Shown piece by piece: positions 54,241 to 62,689 of a DNA stretch of 64,000 nucleotides (positions within the stretch are counted from its first letter, which is position 1; each line of letters opens with the position of its first letter). The position numbers and the translations under genes were made by a program. The notes under the pieces are model-generated. The model saw only the letters and a list, made by a program, of their open reading frames with translations. It had not been told where the DNA came from and did not search any database. The stretch is from Lepagella muris. GTDB taxonomy: Bacteria > Bacteroidota > Bacteroidia > Bacteroidales > Muribaculaceae. The stretch covers positions 62,001 to 126,000 of the forward strand of contig NZ_SRYB01000002.1 of the NCBI RefSeq assembly GCF_004793975.1, read 5' to 3'.

Positions 54241-54933
54241 TTATTTTAATGTTCTTGCTGCCCGTTTCCACCGGCCGAAGGCATCACCGGCAATACTGCC
54301 GATGTCTCTGTCCATCATTCCTGCACTGACGTTGTTCCACACATCGGTAAGCGTATAGTACCGTATGCTCAGGTACAGCCTGTTGAGCTTTTTATAAAAT
54401 GTGCCGAGTTTGTCGGACAATGCCCACAACGTCTGCGAGCGTTCCGCACCGGTGAGCATATTTGTCTTTCCTCCCGTGGCGATGGCCTCCTTCAAGAGTG
54501 TATAGACAGAGATAAGCTCTGTCGCCGTTTCCAGATAGAGGTTGTTCATTGACATGGTAGCGACAATGCCCTGCGGATTGGAACCGATGGCTTTCTTGAG
54601 CTTGCCCAGGGTGATGAAGATACGCACACCGTCTTCATACAGTGTGGCGGACGCTTTCAGTGAAGAGGCAAAACCGGAAACGGTCTGCAGGTAGCCGGAG
54701 TATTTCTTTTCCCATTCGTGCATCTTGGTGAACTCGGCGGCTATGGTGTTCTGCAGAACCGCTGTCCGGGTCTGTGCATCGGTCTGGTCTTTCACCTGTC
54801 CGTTGATGGCCTCGTTACCCTCGGCGAGGGCAAGCCATTCCAACGGATTGGACACGACAACCTGCGCCCTCGCTGACACAGCGGCGAAGACGGCAAGTAC
54901 AACTGTCAGTATTTTAGCGGTTCGTAATCTCAT
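54241..54933 (-). CDS. exported transfer protein with signal peptide
   Basis: Start 54933 (MRLRTAKILTVVL) gives a clean signal peptide ending VSARAQ; starts at 54942 and 54960 are possible and overlap the upstream gene further. About 230 residues, helical. Paralogue of the 53.5-kb gene. DUF4141/TraI-like proteins of Bacteroides conjugation loci are similar in style. Confidence 0.78.
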   Translation of the reverse strand: MRLRTAKILTVVLAVFAAVSARAQVVVSNPLEWLALAEGNEAINGQVKDQTDAQTRTAVLQNTIAAEFTKMHEWEKKYSGYLQTVSGFASSLKASATLYEDGVRIFITLGKLKKAIGSNPQGIVATMSMNNLYLETATELISVYTLLKEAIATGGKTNMLTGAERSQTLWALSDKLGTFYKKLNRLYLSIRYYTLTDVWNNVSAGMMDRDIGSIAGDAFGRWKRAARTLK

Positions 54934-55414
54934 ATATTCCATTTCGTTTGCGGTTTGCACTTACACGTTCACGTATAAAGGGGACAAGATTGCTGCTCTT
55001 GTCCATGCCCACCATGTCAAGGCGGGGTGTGGAACGGTCGCCGGAATAGATATGTATGGTTTTCAGTCCGAACAACTGCTGTAAGAAGCTGCTCTCTTCC
55101 CGGAAATCGACCACACGGTAGAGTTCCATGAAGTCACGAGTGCGCTGGAACACGCCATGCTCATAGATGAATTGTTCGTCTGTGATGACAAACCTCATGC
55201 TCCGCAGATAAAGGAAGCGGTATATGAGGCAGAGGGCGATTGCCAGCGATGCCCACAACAGGATGTTACCCATGAACATGCCGTCAATTCCGGCCACGGC
55301 AAGCCCGGCTATGCAGACGATGGTAATAATCAGGTCATTGGCGAAATATTGCCTGATTCGGGGACGGAACACCAATGTCCCGAAACTGTATGATGGTTGT
55401 GTCTGTGTTTTCAT
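54914..55414 (-). CDS. membrane protein with bacterial PH domain
   Basis: 166 residues. Two membrane segments (about 28-45 and 50-68) are followed by a bPH2/YdbT-like PH domain (MRFVITDEQFIYEHGVFQRT, LFGLKTIHIYSGDRSTPRL). Overlaps the toprim gene by ATGA and the exported protein gene at its 3' end. Confidence 0.8.
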   Translation of the reverse strand: MKTQTQPSYSFGTLVFRPRIRQYFANDLIITIVCIAGLAVAGIDGMFMGNILLWASLAIALCLIYRFLYLRSMRFVITDEQFIYEHGVFQRTRDFMELYRVVDFREESSFLQQLFGLKTIHIYSGDRSTPRLDMVGMDKSSNLVPFIRERVSANRKRNGIYEITNR

Positions 55415-56649
55415 CGTCTCATCCCTTTTGTTTGCGTTTCCTCATTGTTCATGGGCTTGTCAAGCAGCTGGTCGTTCCAGTCCTTATACCTTTCGTCGCA
55501 AGGCTCATATCCGATTCCGCGCCTGTCGATTCCCAGCCTTTCACAAATGTCTTTGAAGTCAAACGGTTCCATCGACAGCTCGTGACGTTTGACGCCTTTG
55601 GTCATGTCGGTAACAACAAGACGCTCCTTGTCCGGCGACAGGTGGGAGGTGAACACCCTTCCTTCTTTTTGCAGGGCGAAGTTGACTGCGAACATACGTC
55701 CGGCACGGTCCCGGTCGAAACAGAGGTGGTGGATGGCCTCGGGCGTATGCTCGATCATCGACGAGAACTGCTTTTTTGTCGGAGAGCCGCCGGTGGACAC
55801 ATACACGGCGTTGGAAAGGTCATGAAAGCCCACGTTCCCCGGCTCGTTCATCTTCAGTTGGTAAAAGGCCATCGCATCAAACGCACTCTCGAACCAATAG
55901 ACATCCTTCGCTTTGTCAATGGGTCGGGTGAAGCCCATGTCGCTGCGGTTGTTTTCCAGACGGGCTATCCAGAGACCTTCTGCGGCATTGCTGCCTGCGG
56001 CCATACCTTTATAGGCGGTCTTGCCATCGGCATTGGGGCGGCTGCGCTCTTCCAGTCCCACGATGTCCTTGCCCGGCCATGCGGCAAGCGACAGCGGGAA
56101 TGACAGGTTGGTGTATGTCTTGCCGCCACGTTCCCTTGTGGCAAGGAAGAAATGGTCGGAGAAGGCCCGCTGGGTCTGGAGGCTGATACCTCTGTTCTGG
56201 AAATAGGGATAGAAACGTTTCTGCGATTCCCAGTCGCCATTGATAAAGCCCTGTGTCTCGTATTCGTAGATGTCAAAAGACCGTGTCTCGCGCTGCCGCC
56301 CGAAATCTCGTGGCACACGGTCGTTCACGGGATTGTTCAGGAGGCGGTTGCAGACAAGGTTGACAAGCCTGTCACCCGACATGCCGGGTCTGTACTCGGC
56401 GAAGAGGTTCGGATGCTCCTTGATGAAGCTGATGACATTGTAGTTCTTTCTCTCAGGGGGCTGGAAACAGCACAGGCCGTTGGCGGTCACAATGAACTTG
56501 TCGCCATGCACGCGCTTACCGTCGCTGCCGATACGGACATACGAGGGATAGCGCATGCCGTCCCTGCGGTTGAGCCGGTAGCCGGCGTCCACCAACAAGT
56601 CCTGGATGTTCACCCTGCTTTTGAAATCGTCGTATGTAAGTTCTGACAT
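55411..56649 (-). CDS. toprim/DUF3991 primase-like protein
   Basis: 412 residues. The N-terminus (about 1-100) matches the degenerate CHC2-type region of DUF3991 (IQDLLVDAGYRLNRRDGMRYPSYVRI in parts). A toprim fold follows, with VYWFESAFDAMAFYQLK (catalytic-type Glu) and CFDRDRAGR (DxD). Probably a primase or nuclease-related enzyme that acts on the transferred strand. Confidence 0.85.
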   Translation of the reverse strand: MSELTYDDFKSRVNIQDLLVDAGYRLNRRDGMRYPSYVRIGSDGKRVHGDKFIVTANGLCCFQPPERKNYNVISFIKEHPNLFAEYRPGMSGDRLVNLVCNRLLNNPVNDRVPRDFGRQRETRSFDIYEYETQGFINGDWESQKRFYPYFQNRGISLQTQRAFSDHFFLATRERGGKTYTNLSFPLSLAAWPGKDIVGLEERSRPNADGKTAYKGMAAGSNAAEGLWIARLENNRSDMGFTRPIDKAKDVYWFESAFDAMAFYQLKMNEPGNVGFHDLSNAVYVSTGGSPTKKQFSSMIEHTPEAIHHLCFDRDRAGRMFAVNFALQKEGRVFTSHLSPDKERLVVTDMTKGVKRHELSMEPFDFKDICERLGIDRRGIGYEPCDERYKDWNDQLLDKPMNNEETQTKGMRR

Positions 56650-56670
56650 GGCCGCTGGTTTATGTTACAG

Positions 56671-58293
56671 TTAAAGGCCGTGTCCCATGCCGGGGACACG
56701 GTCGTCTGGCAGATTCCTCATGGCGTCGAACTGCCGTGCGGCGACATCTGCCGGTGAATCGACACCGGGTTTGAAATAGACATGCGGCATCGGGCCTCGG
56801 TGTCCTTCCATATAGATGTCCGGCATGGGACGGGGACCGCGCAGGAGGTCATGTGTAACCACGGCTCCCGCAAACAGGGCGGCGGTGATTTTCGTGCCAA
56901 GCCCCACGGGATAGCGGTCTTTCATATCCACCTCCTTGAACACTTTTGAAAAGAGCTTCATGCGGTGCAGGTCGTCCAATGCCATGAATTTCTCATACTG
57001 CTTCTGCGAAATCTCGTGACTGACCACCTCGCCGTCAATGACGGCAGTCATACGGTATTTCGCCTCACCCTCGCCTTGCACGGGTTCCACACGGATGTCA
57101 TCGACGGTGACTTCACGCCCGTGCCGCCCTTCACGGAACCATCCTTTGTTCTCGTCTATAAGGCCCAGATCGTTGCCGTCCATGACCACGCCGCCTTTGG
57201 GCCGATTGTCACGGAGTGATGGCTCACGCTCCACCTGTAAGTCCTGCTGATTATCCTGCTGTCGGTAATATTCGTCCTGTCGGGTAATCTGTTGGTCGAG
57301 ATCTGCCTGAACTTCGGGATGGAGCTTTATGTCAATCTGTTTGTCGCTGTTGAGCATGTCCATGGTGACGGCATCGGCGAAATCCTCTTTGATGACACCG
57401 TTAAGCGTCTCAAGGCGTTTGGCTATAGGCTGGTCTTTGATGGAGTTGGAAGTCAATACAGCCAGTTCCTCGTCGGTGAGGTTGTACTGCAGGTCTGCTT
57501 CCAGTGCCGAGGACTGTATGGTGACGGTCTTCTTCTCCGCATCCACCAGTATGCCGTGGCTCGCCAGCACCTCCTGCCATTTCTCATTGGAGAAATAGAC
57601 ATCGGAAGTGATGGCTTCCTTATACGAAATTGCCGGAGTGGTCGGTCTTTGCGGCTGTCTGACAGGGGTTATTACCGTCTGCAATTCGGACAGCACATCC
57701 TTTCCTGCCACGGGAGCGGTGTTATAGCCTTTGTAATAGAAGCCATAGCCGCCGGATTGCAGTTCTCCGGGCTTCATGCGTCCATCGGGTCGGTTCGGAA
57801 CCATTGGGGCACCGGGGTAATAGAGTTGTCCTCCGATACGGCGCAGGTGGAATCCTTCTTGCATCCTCGGTGTCCACCCCAAGAATGACCACCCCATCAT
57901 GTGATGCGGCGGCATGGGTGGACGACGGTGCGGAGCTACTCTGCCGTATTCGCCCACGCCGATACGGTAGCCGTGTAAGCCCATCGCCACACGACCGTTG
58001 GCATTGCGGGCATGCACAAAGTCTTTCGGCATATCGAAGTCGGCGGCGACAATGCTGGCGAATGTGTTGTAAGCCTTGCGGTTGGCGGTGTTTGTTCCCC
58101 AGTCGGTCAGGGCTTTCAGCTGTTTCTCGGTAATCGGATAGTTCAGCAACGGGGAATCATGCCCCTGCACGAGCAAGGCGAAACCGTTGCTGCTTGCGGC
58201 CACATGAGCCTGCATCCCGTTTCGGAGCAGGATGTCCTGCAGTTCGGGAGTGAGTTCAAGCGGGCGCGGATTGGTGTTTGTCCTTATAGGCAT
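56671..58293 (-). CDS. DUF3945-type polyvalent protein (540 aa)
   Basis: 540 residues. The N-terminal LTPELQDILLRNGMQAHVAA and a later related unit (VYFSNEKWQEVLASHGILVDAEKK in part) form repeated DUF4099-like modules. A DUF3945-like region (YRMTAVIDGEVVSHEISQKQYEKFMALDD in part) lies near 400-450. The segment GYRIGVGEYGRVAPHRRPPMPPHHM is Pro/His-rich. Function unknown; typical companion of conjugative regions in Bacteroidales. Confidence 0.8.
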   Translation of the reverse strand: MPIRTNTNPRPLELTPELQDILLRNGMQAHVAASSNGFALLVQGHDSPLLNYPITEKQLKALTDWGTNTANRKAYNTFASIVAADFDMPKDFVHARNANGRVAMGLHGYRIGVGEYGRVAPHRRPPMPPHHMMGWSFLGWTPRMQEGFHLRRIGGQLYYPGAPMVPNRPDGRMKPGELQSGGYGFYYKGYNTAPVAGKDVLSELQTVITPVRQPQRPTTPAISYKEAITSDVYFSNEKWQEVLASHGILVDAEKKTVTIQSSALEADLQYNLTDEELAVLTSNSIKDQPIAKRLETLNGVIKEDFADAVTMDMLNSDKQIDIKLHPEVQADLDQQITRQDEYYRQQDNQQDLQVEREPSLRDNRPKGGVVMDGNDLGLIDENKGWFREGRHGREVTVDDIRVEPVQGEGEAKYRMTAVIDGEVVSHEISQKQYEKFMALDDLHRMKLFSKVFKEVDMKDRYPVGLGTKITAALFAGAVVTHDLLRGPRPMPDIYMEGHRGPMPHVYFKPGVDSPADVAARQFDAMRNLPDDRVPGMGHGL

Positions 58294-58305
58294 GATACTT
58301 ATTGT

Positions 58306-58524
58306 TTATGCGTTTCCGTTTTCCAGTGCCTCGTCAAGCAGGGCGTTCTTCATTTCCATGAAGTTGACAGCCGATTCTTCCAAATTGGGGTCAAGCCCTT
58401 GGCGGTGGCAGTACCATTCGTATTCCTGTGCCAGCTCGCGCGAGTGGCGGGTGATGTATTCTTTCCAACCGTATTCGCCGGACTGTACGTTCTCGATAAG
58501 TTTCTCTTCAGGTTCGTATTTCAT
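58306..58524 (-). CDS. small acidic hypothetical protein (72 aa)
   Basis: 72 residues, helical, acidic (YITRHSRELAQEYEWYCH). Fits exactly between its neighbours (12-bp gaps) on the operon strand, so it is accepted despite its size. Confidence 0.75.
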   Translation of the reverse strand: MKYEPEEKLIENVQSGEYGWKEYITRHSRELAQEYEWYCHRQGLDPNLEESAVNFMEMKNALLDEALENGNA

Positions 58525-58536
58525 CTTGCTTGCGGT

Positions 58537-59283
58537 TTAGTGTTTGAGGGTCATGTTGTTGCGTTTGCGCATCTCTTCCCACAGTTCCTCGGTATAGGAT
58601 GCTTCGGGAACATAGTCGAGGTTGCCTTCTTCGTCGGAGACCCAGCAACCGTTCAGTCCGAAGTTGTATCTGCCGAAGCCCTGTCGCTGTTCCTCGCGCC
58701 ATTTCTTCTCGTCACCATGCGTGAGACGCACACCGGTCTTTTCATTGAGGTCAATGCCGATGGTGTAGAGGTCATCGCCGTCCATGACGCTAATGGGCAA
58801 TCCTTTCTGCAGACAGGTAAGCTCCGCATTGGTGAGCTTCATTTCGTTGGCTGCGTATTCGAGATTGCGGCCAATGACGGGTGTAGGCACGTAGATGATC
58901 TGGTTGGTGCCCTGGTCTATCTGATGAAATGCCTGTATCTCCCTTCCTTCGGGAGTGGTGACTGGGGCGATGACGGGACGGTGCTCAAGCAAAGCCTTGC
59001 GCTCTTCCTCGGTGAAGCGGTCGAGGCGGCCGGCTTTGAGTTGTGGATAGAACACCACATCGACGCTGTCGTCGTCCATGCGGATGAACGCGAAGCGGGT
59101 GCGGGCATGGATTTCCTCGCCGCTTTCGTCGGTGACGCTGATGGGCAGCACCGGGGAACGGCGACCGTCAAGAATGTCCTCTATCGCCTTCTGGGGCAGG
59201 TCTTCGAGCATATCCTGTGTCAGCCCGAATCTGTCGAGTATGCCGTAAGGCAGTTCCTCGCTCTGAAATCTTTGAATTTTCAT
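58537..59283 (-). CDS. DUF4099/DUF3945 protein, first gene of the transfer operon
   Basis: Start 59283 (MKIQRFQSEELPYGIL) is chosen because the promoter -7 box (59314-59321) leaves a 25-nt leader; a longer frame begins at the promoter itself. 248 residues. DUF4099 (about 1-75: FQSEELPYGILDRFGLTQDML) is followed by DUF3945 blocks (VIAPVTTPEGREIQAFHQID and LTCLQKGLPISVMDGDD). Function unknown. Confidence 0.83.
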   Translation of the reverse strand: MKIQRFQSEELPYGILDRFGLTQDMLEDLPQKAIEDILDGRRSPVLPISVTDESGEEIHARTRFAFIRMDDDSVDVVFYPQLKAGRLDRFTEEERKALLEHRPVIAPVTTPEGREIQAFHQIDQGTNQIIYVPTPVIGRNLEYAANEMKLTNAELTCLQKGLPISVMDGDDLYTIGIDLNEKTGVRLTHGDEKKWREEQRQGFGRYNFGLNGCWVSDEEGNLDYVPEASYTEELWEEMRKRNNMTLKH

Positions 59284-59313
59284 TTTTATAATTTTATGGG
59301 TTGTCGTTTTCCG

Positions 59314-59321
59314 CAAAATTA
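59314..59321 (-). promoter_or_regulatory. -7 box of the leftward transfer operon
   Basis: TAATTTTG on the minus strand fits TAnnTTTG. The AGTATGAT inverted repeat lies 29 bp upstream of it. Confidence 0.6.
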
Positions 59322-59349
59322 TATGTGTTGTTCCGATTCAGAGGTGTTT

Positions 59350-59466
59350 GTAAGTATGATTTTACTTTGGTTTATGCTTATTTAATATAAGACATAATAA
59401 TCATACTTACTTTTATACTCTGATGCGATATAAACAAGTATTACAGTTGCTTAGAGTATGATATTT
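59350..59466. promoter_or_regulatory. divergent control region with AGTATGAT inverted repeat
   Basis: GTAAGTATGATT (59350-59361) and AATCATACTTAC (59399-59410) are a perfect 12-bp inverted repeat 37 bp apart. TTAGAGTATGATATTT (59451-59466) is identical to 35163-35178 and lies 66 bp upstream of the rightward -7 box, versus 67 bp in the other region. Confidence 0.65.
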
Positions 59467-59516
59467 TGCTTAAACTGATATATGTAAAAATAGAATGTGG
59501 TTTGATATGGTATTGT

Positions 59517-59524
59517 TACCTTTG
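59517..59524 (+). promoter_or_regulatory. -7 box abutting the ATG (leaderless-type promoter)
   Basis: TACCTTTG ends four bases before the ATG at 59529, so transcription should begin at or next to the start codon. Confidence 0.6.
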
Positions 59525-59528
59525 CGCC

Positions 59529-60176
59529 ATGTTAAGGAATTTATTGCTCATGACGGGGTTGGGCTGTTGCATGGCTGCATCGGCACAGTTCCATACAATA
59601 ACGCCCCATGCGGCACGTTACAGGATTGAACGTGTCACACAGGGGACGGTAGGGAAAACAAAAGAGATTACGGAAGAAGCGGCATCGGCGGAGTCGTCAG
59701 CCGACACCGCTTCAATGCGGAAGCAGTGGATTGACAGCTATCTTAGCGTGTCATATCCGCTGAAGGAGATTTTTGTGACTTCGCCTTTTGGCGTGCGTAC
59801 AGACCCGTTCACGAAAAAACGCAGGAAACACAACGGACTGGACTTGAAGGCTGACCGGTGCGAGACATACGCCATGATGCACGGCATCGTGGTGAAGGTC
59901 GGACAGGACAAGGTGTCCGGGAAATATGTCACTGTGCGGCACGGGGACTTCTCTGTCAGCTACTGCCATCTGTCCGAATGGCGAGTGAAGAAAGGTGACT
60001 GTGTGAGACCGGGGGAGGTGGTAGGTATAAGCGGCAACACAGGACGTTCAACCGGGCCGCATCTGCACCTGACCGTCAGAATGGGGCGGCGACACATAGA
60101 CCCGGGTGTGCTACTGCAGTTCATCGACGAGACAAGGCAGCAGGCATTGGAAAAACTATCCGATTACAACCGTTGA
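59529..60176 (+). CDS. exported M23 peptidase
   Basis: ATG 59529 (MLRNLLLMTGLGCCMAASAQF) yields a signal peptide; an in-frame start at 59466 lies upstream of the promoter. 215 residues. HNGLDLKAD (H near 101) and GPHLHLTV (near 175) complete the M23 zinc and catalytic residues, so it is probably an active murein endopeptidase, unlike the 51-kb homologue. Transcribed divergently from the transfer operon under a shared control region. Confidence 0.88.
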   Translation: MLRNLLLMTGLGCCMAASAQFHTITPHAARYRIERVTQGTVGKTKEITEEAASAESSADTASMRKQWIDSYLSVSYPLKEIFVTSPFGVRTDPFTKKRRKHNGLDLKADRCETYAMMHGIVVKVGQDKVSGKYVTVRHGDFSVSYCHLSEWRVKKGDCVRPGEVVGISGNTGRSTGPHLHLTVRMGRRHIDPGVLLQFIDETRQQALEKLSDYNR

Positions 60177-60242
60177 CACGCCGTTTTGGGGATTAAAACC
60201 GTCTCGAACCGTCTCGTAACAAGTTTTTTTGGTGATTATCTG

Positions 60243-61579
60243 CAATATTGTCCTAAATAATTTTTGAGTGCTACTCAACGTGCAGAGGCATCAGCCTTTG
60301 CAAAAATGACATCAGAGTAATCCCCCTAAGGCAAAAACGGCTCTTCGGGAGGCGGTGTGAAGGGTTCGTCAAGCCATTTGTTGAGGTCGATTTTGGTAAA
60401 GGTGTTAAGTCGCAGAGAGACAACAAGATTAGCCATTGCCCACTTGTACTTGGCGATGTGTTTCAGCCATGTCAGGATGAGCATGGTTATCAGTGCAGTC
60501 CAGATCTGGATTTCCACGGCGTTGCGTGTGGTGCCGATGAAGCTCTTTATGCGCAGAAGCTGCTTTAGATTGCGGAAGAAAATCTCAATATTCCATCTTG
60601 CCTTGTAGATTGCGGCTATCGTGGAGGCGGCAAGAGTGAAGTTGTTTGTCAAAAGTTCCACCACGAAACCATGTTCTTCGTTCCATACGGCAATTCTGCG
60701 GAGTTTCTTTGGATATTTCTTTTTCGCGACTGGAAGTTCCAGTTCAATTTCCTCATCAATAAGCACGTCCTGCGCCCGCTTTTCAGGCAATAGACGCTCA
60801 CGGACGGTCTTATACCTGATGTTGTCCTTGTGCCGGACCACAAAGAACACATTGTTGCTGTCCCAATGGCTGAGCAGGCTGTAATCACAGTAGCCACGGT
60901 CGGCAACTACAATTGAATACGGATTTACAGGAATGTCGTAGGCCGCCTTGTTGTCAGAGCCTTTCCCGTCTGTAATGTTCACGAATTCAGGCAACAGACA
61001 GTCATAATCAAGAAGCGTGTGCATCTTCACAGCGCCTTTTGTCGTGGTATAATGCGCCCAGTCGTAGACAGACAGCGTAAGCGATATGAGCGTCGAATCC
61101 AACAGCCGCAACGGCATCTTGAAACGAAATTTGCCATGAATCCACCCCGCCTGCTGTCCGAAATGCTGATAGAGGCGGTAGAAGATGTCTCGGAATACCG
61201 AACAGTCGCGATGGGCGTTCTGATATGCCACTGTCGATTTTGATGGCGCACGGCTTATACCGAGATGGTTGAGGTTGCCTGTGGCGGATTTCAGCCCGTT
61301 GGATATGTCCCGCACGGAGTCGCAGTTGGAAAACTGACAGAAGACCATGCTGATTAGCTGACTCCACGTGTCATAACCCTTGTTGTGCTTGTCTGTTTGG
61401 GCCTCGCGGATTATTTTTCTGATTGTTTGACGGGGTAACTGGGCGATTGTTTGTGCGAAAAGTGTTATATTTGCCATAGGAAGTAGTTGAGTTGGTCGCT
61501 CACTACTAAGGTAGTCATTTTTTGCCTTAGTAACTACTTCCTATTTTTATTTTTGCCCAAAACGTTTAGGACAATATTG
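60243..61579 (-). mobile_element. complete IS4-family insertion sequence, 1337 bp
   Basis: Terminal inverted repeats CAATATTGTCCTAAA (60243-60257) and TTTAGGACAATATTG (61565-61579) match over 15 bp. GATTATCTG occurs immediately outside both ends (60234-60242 and 61580-61588), a 9-bp target duplication. Intact ends and duplication indicate a recent insertion. It landed between the M23 gene and the abiF promoter, whose TTG begins 29 bp from the right end. Confidence 0.95.
60326..61477 (-). CDS. IS4-family transposase
   Basis: 383 residues with an N-terminal DUF4372 domain. DDE triad: D127 (RLLDSTLISL), D193 (VVADRGYCDY) and E298 within the IS4 YREK signature (YKARWNIEIFFRNLKQLLRIK, shown as YxxRxxxE). 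Full length and apparently active. Inverted repeats AGGAAGTAGTT (61478-61488) and AACTACTTCCT (61532-61542) end one base from the ATG and could close the start site in read-through mRNA. Confidence 0.95.
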   Translation of the reverse strand: MANITLFAQTIAQLPRQTIRKIIREAQTDKHNKGYDTWSQLISMVFCQFSNCDSVRDISNGLKSATGNLNHLGISRAPSKSTVAYQNAHRDCSVFRDIFYRLYQHFGQQAGWIHGKFRFKMPLRLLDSTLISLTLSVYDWAHYTTTKGAVKMHTLLDYDCLLPEFVNITDGKGSDNKAAYDIPVNPYSIVVADRGYCDYSLLSHWDSNNVFFVVRHKDNIRYKTVRERLLPEKRAQDVLIDEEIELELPVAKKKYPKKLRRIAVWNEEHGFVVELLTNNFTLAASTIAAIYKARWNIEIFFRNLKQLLRIKSFIGTTRNAVEIQIWTALITMLILTWLKHIAKYKWAMANLVVSLRLNTFTKIDLNKWLDEPFTPPPEEPFLP

Positions 61580-61607
61580 GATTATCTGCTGTTTTTTCTT
61601 GAAAAGT

Positions 61608-61638
61608 TTGCAGGATTGGAATAAAAGCACTACCTTTG
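61608..61638 (+). promoter_or_regulatory. promoter of the abiF RNA/gene
   Basis: TTG (61608-61610), 20 bp, TACCTTTG (61631-61638): a consensus Bacteroidetes promoter; expected start near 61645. Confidence 0.75.
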
Positions 61639-61640
61639 CA

Positions 61641-61700
61641 TCGACAATTTCCGCCACGCCTCTTTTCAATGCGTACCAGGGCGGAACTTTTGCTTTTTAT
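61641..61700 (+). ncRNA. hairpin RNA upstream of abiF (abiF-RNA-like), copy 1
   Basis: TTCCGCC (61649-61655) pairs with GGCGGAA (61680-61686); ACGC (61656-61659) pairs with GCGT (61671-61674); ACCAG bulges between the two stems on the 3' side; CTTTTG follows. The same structure with a changed loop occurs at 62697-62736. AbiF/Abi_2 genes are known to be accompanied by a conserved upstream structured RNA; I recall this association but could not compare it with the published model. Confidence 0.7.
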
Positions 61701-61706
61701 ACATTT

Positions 61707-62600
61707 ATGGATTATACCAAACAACCGCTGAATTATCCCCAGATTCTTCAGATGCTGAAAGACCGGGGCCTAATCATCAGAAATGACAATGATGCTGTAG
61801 CACAGTTAAAAATCATGAGTTATTTCCGTCTGGCGAACTACCTTCGTCCTATGGAACAAGATAAGACAACTCATGTGTTCAAACCAAACAGCCATTTCGA
61901 CAATGCCATCAATCTGTATTACTTTGACAAGAAATTAAGGGCATTGATTTTTACTGCTATCCAAAGTTTTGAAATTGCTCTTCGCTCAAAACTGATACAC
62001 CATTTTTCGATGGCTTACGGTTCTTTTTGGATAATGGACAGAAATCTATTTACAGACAATAAAATTTTCACCGATTGCTCTATCCGTGTCCAACAGGAAG
62101 TATTCCGTTCAAAGGAAGATTTCATTCAGGAACACTTTGACAAATACTCAAATCCTATCATACCGCCCGTATGGAAAACTTTGGAAGTGGTCTCTTTCGG
62201 CACGTTGTCAAAGATTTTCTGCAACCTAAAAGACACTAAACTCAAGAAGAAAATTGCGAGGGAATTTAATTTGCCACAGCACGAATATCTTGAAAGTTGG
62301 TGTAAATGTGCCGTGGCATTGCGCAACTGTCTTGCACATCATTCTCGCACATGGAACAGAAGATACCCTCTGAAACCACAGCTTCCCGGTAAACTGAAAG
62401 GTGATTGGATTAATGCCTCCATAACACTGCCGACCAAACTCTATGCCCAGCTTTGCTGTCTGGCATACTTGCAGAATGCAACCCATCCCGGCAACGACTT
62501 CAAACAGCAGTTGAAATCATTACTGAAGGCTCATCCTAATGTCGATGTTACTGCGATGGGTTTCCCGGTCGGATGGGAAAACGAGCCGCTTTGGAAGTAA
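61707..62600 (+). CDS. abiF: AbiF/Abi_2-family HEPN abortive-infection protein
   Basis: ATG 61707 (MDYTKQPLNYPQILQML) gives 297 residues; an earlier in-frame start at 61599 precedes the promoter. YFRLANYLRPME and FDKKLRALIFTAIQSFEIALRSKLIHHF are characteristic Abi_2 blocks (the second shown in part: FDKKLRALIFTA). RNCLAHH (about 205-211) is the HEPN RxxxxH ribonuclease motif. AbiF proteins cleave RNA to stop phage growth and are related to the ancestors of Cas13. The upstream hairpin RNA is the likely inhibitor or guide-like partner. Adjacent IS insertion and tandem remnant show a turbulent locus. Confidence 0.88.
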   Translation: MDYTKQPLNYPQILQMLKDRGLIIRNDNDAVAQLKIMSYFRLANYLRPMEQDKTTHVFKPNSHFDNAINLYYFDKKLRALIFTAIQSFEIALRSKLIHHFSMAYGSFWIMDRNLFTDNKIFTDCSIRVQQEVFRSKEDFIQEHFDKYSNPIIPPVWKTLEVVSFGTLSKIFCNLKDTKLKKKIAREFNLPQHEYLESWCKCAVALRNCLAHHSRTWNRRYPLKPQLPGKLKGDWINASITLPTKLYAQLCCLAYLQNATHPGNDFKQQLKSLLKAHPNVDVTAMGFPVGWENEPLWK

Positions 62601-62656
62601 GGCAATTACTCAACCAAGATTTATTGCTGATTCCAAGCCTATTCTTCTGAAAGAAG

Positions 62657-62687
62657 TTGCCTAATTGAAATAAAATCATTACTTTTG
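62657..62687 (+). promoter_or_regulatory. promoter of the second abiF RNA copy
   Basis: TTG (62657-62659), 20 bp, TACTTTTG (62680-62687): same spacing as copy 1 and fully consensus, so the orphan RNA should still be transcribed. Confidence 0.7.
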
Positions 62688-62689
62688 AC

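Noticed and set aside
58012..59385. Long rightward frame of 457 codons opposite the DUF3945/DUF4099 genes
   Set aside because: Its sequence is hydrophobic shadow coding; the leftward genes are spaced as an operon and match known families.
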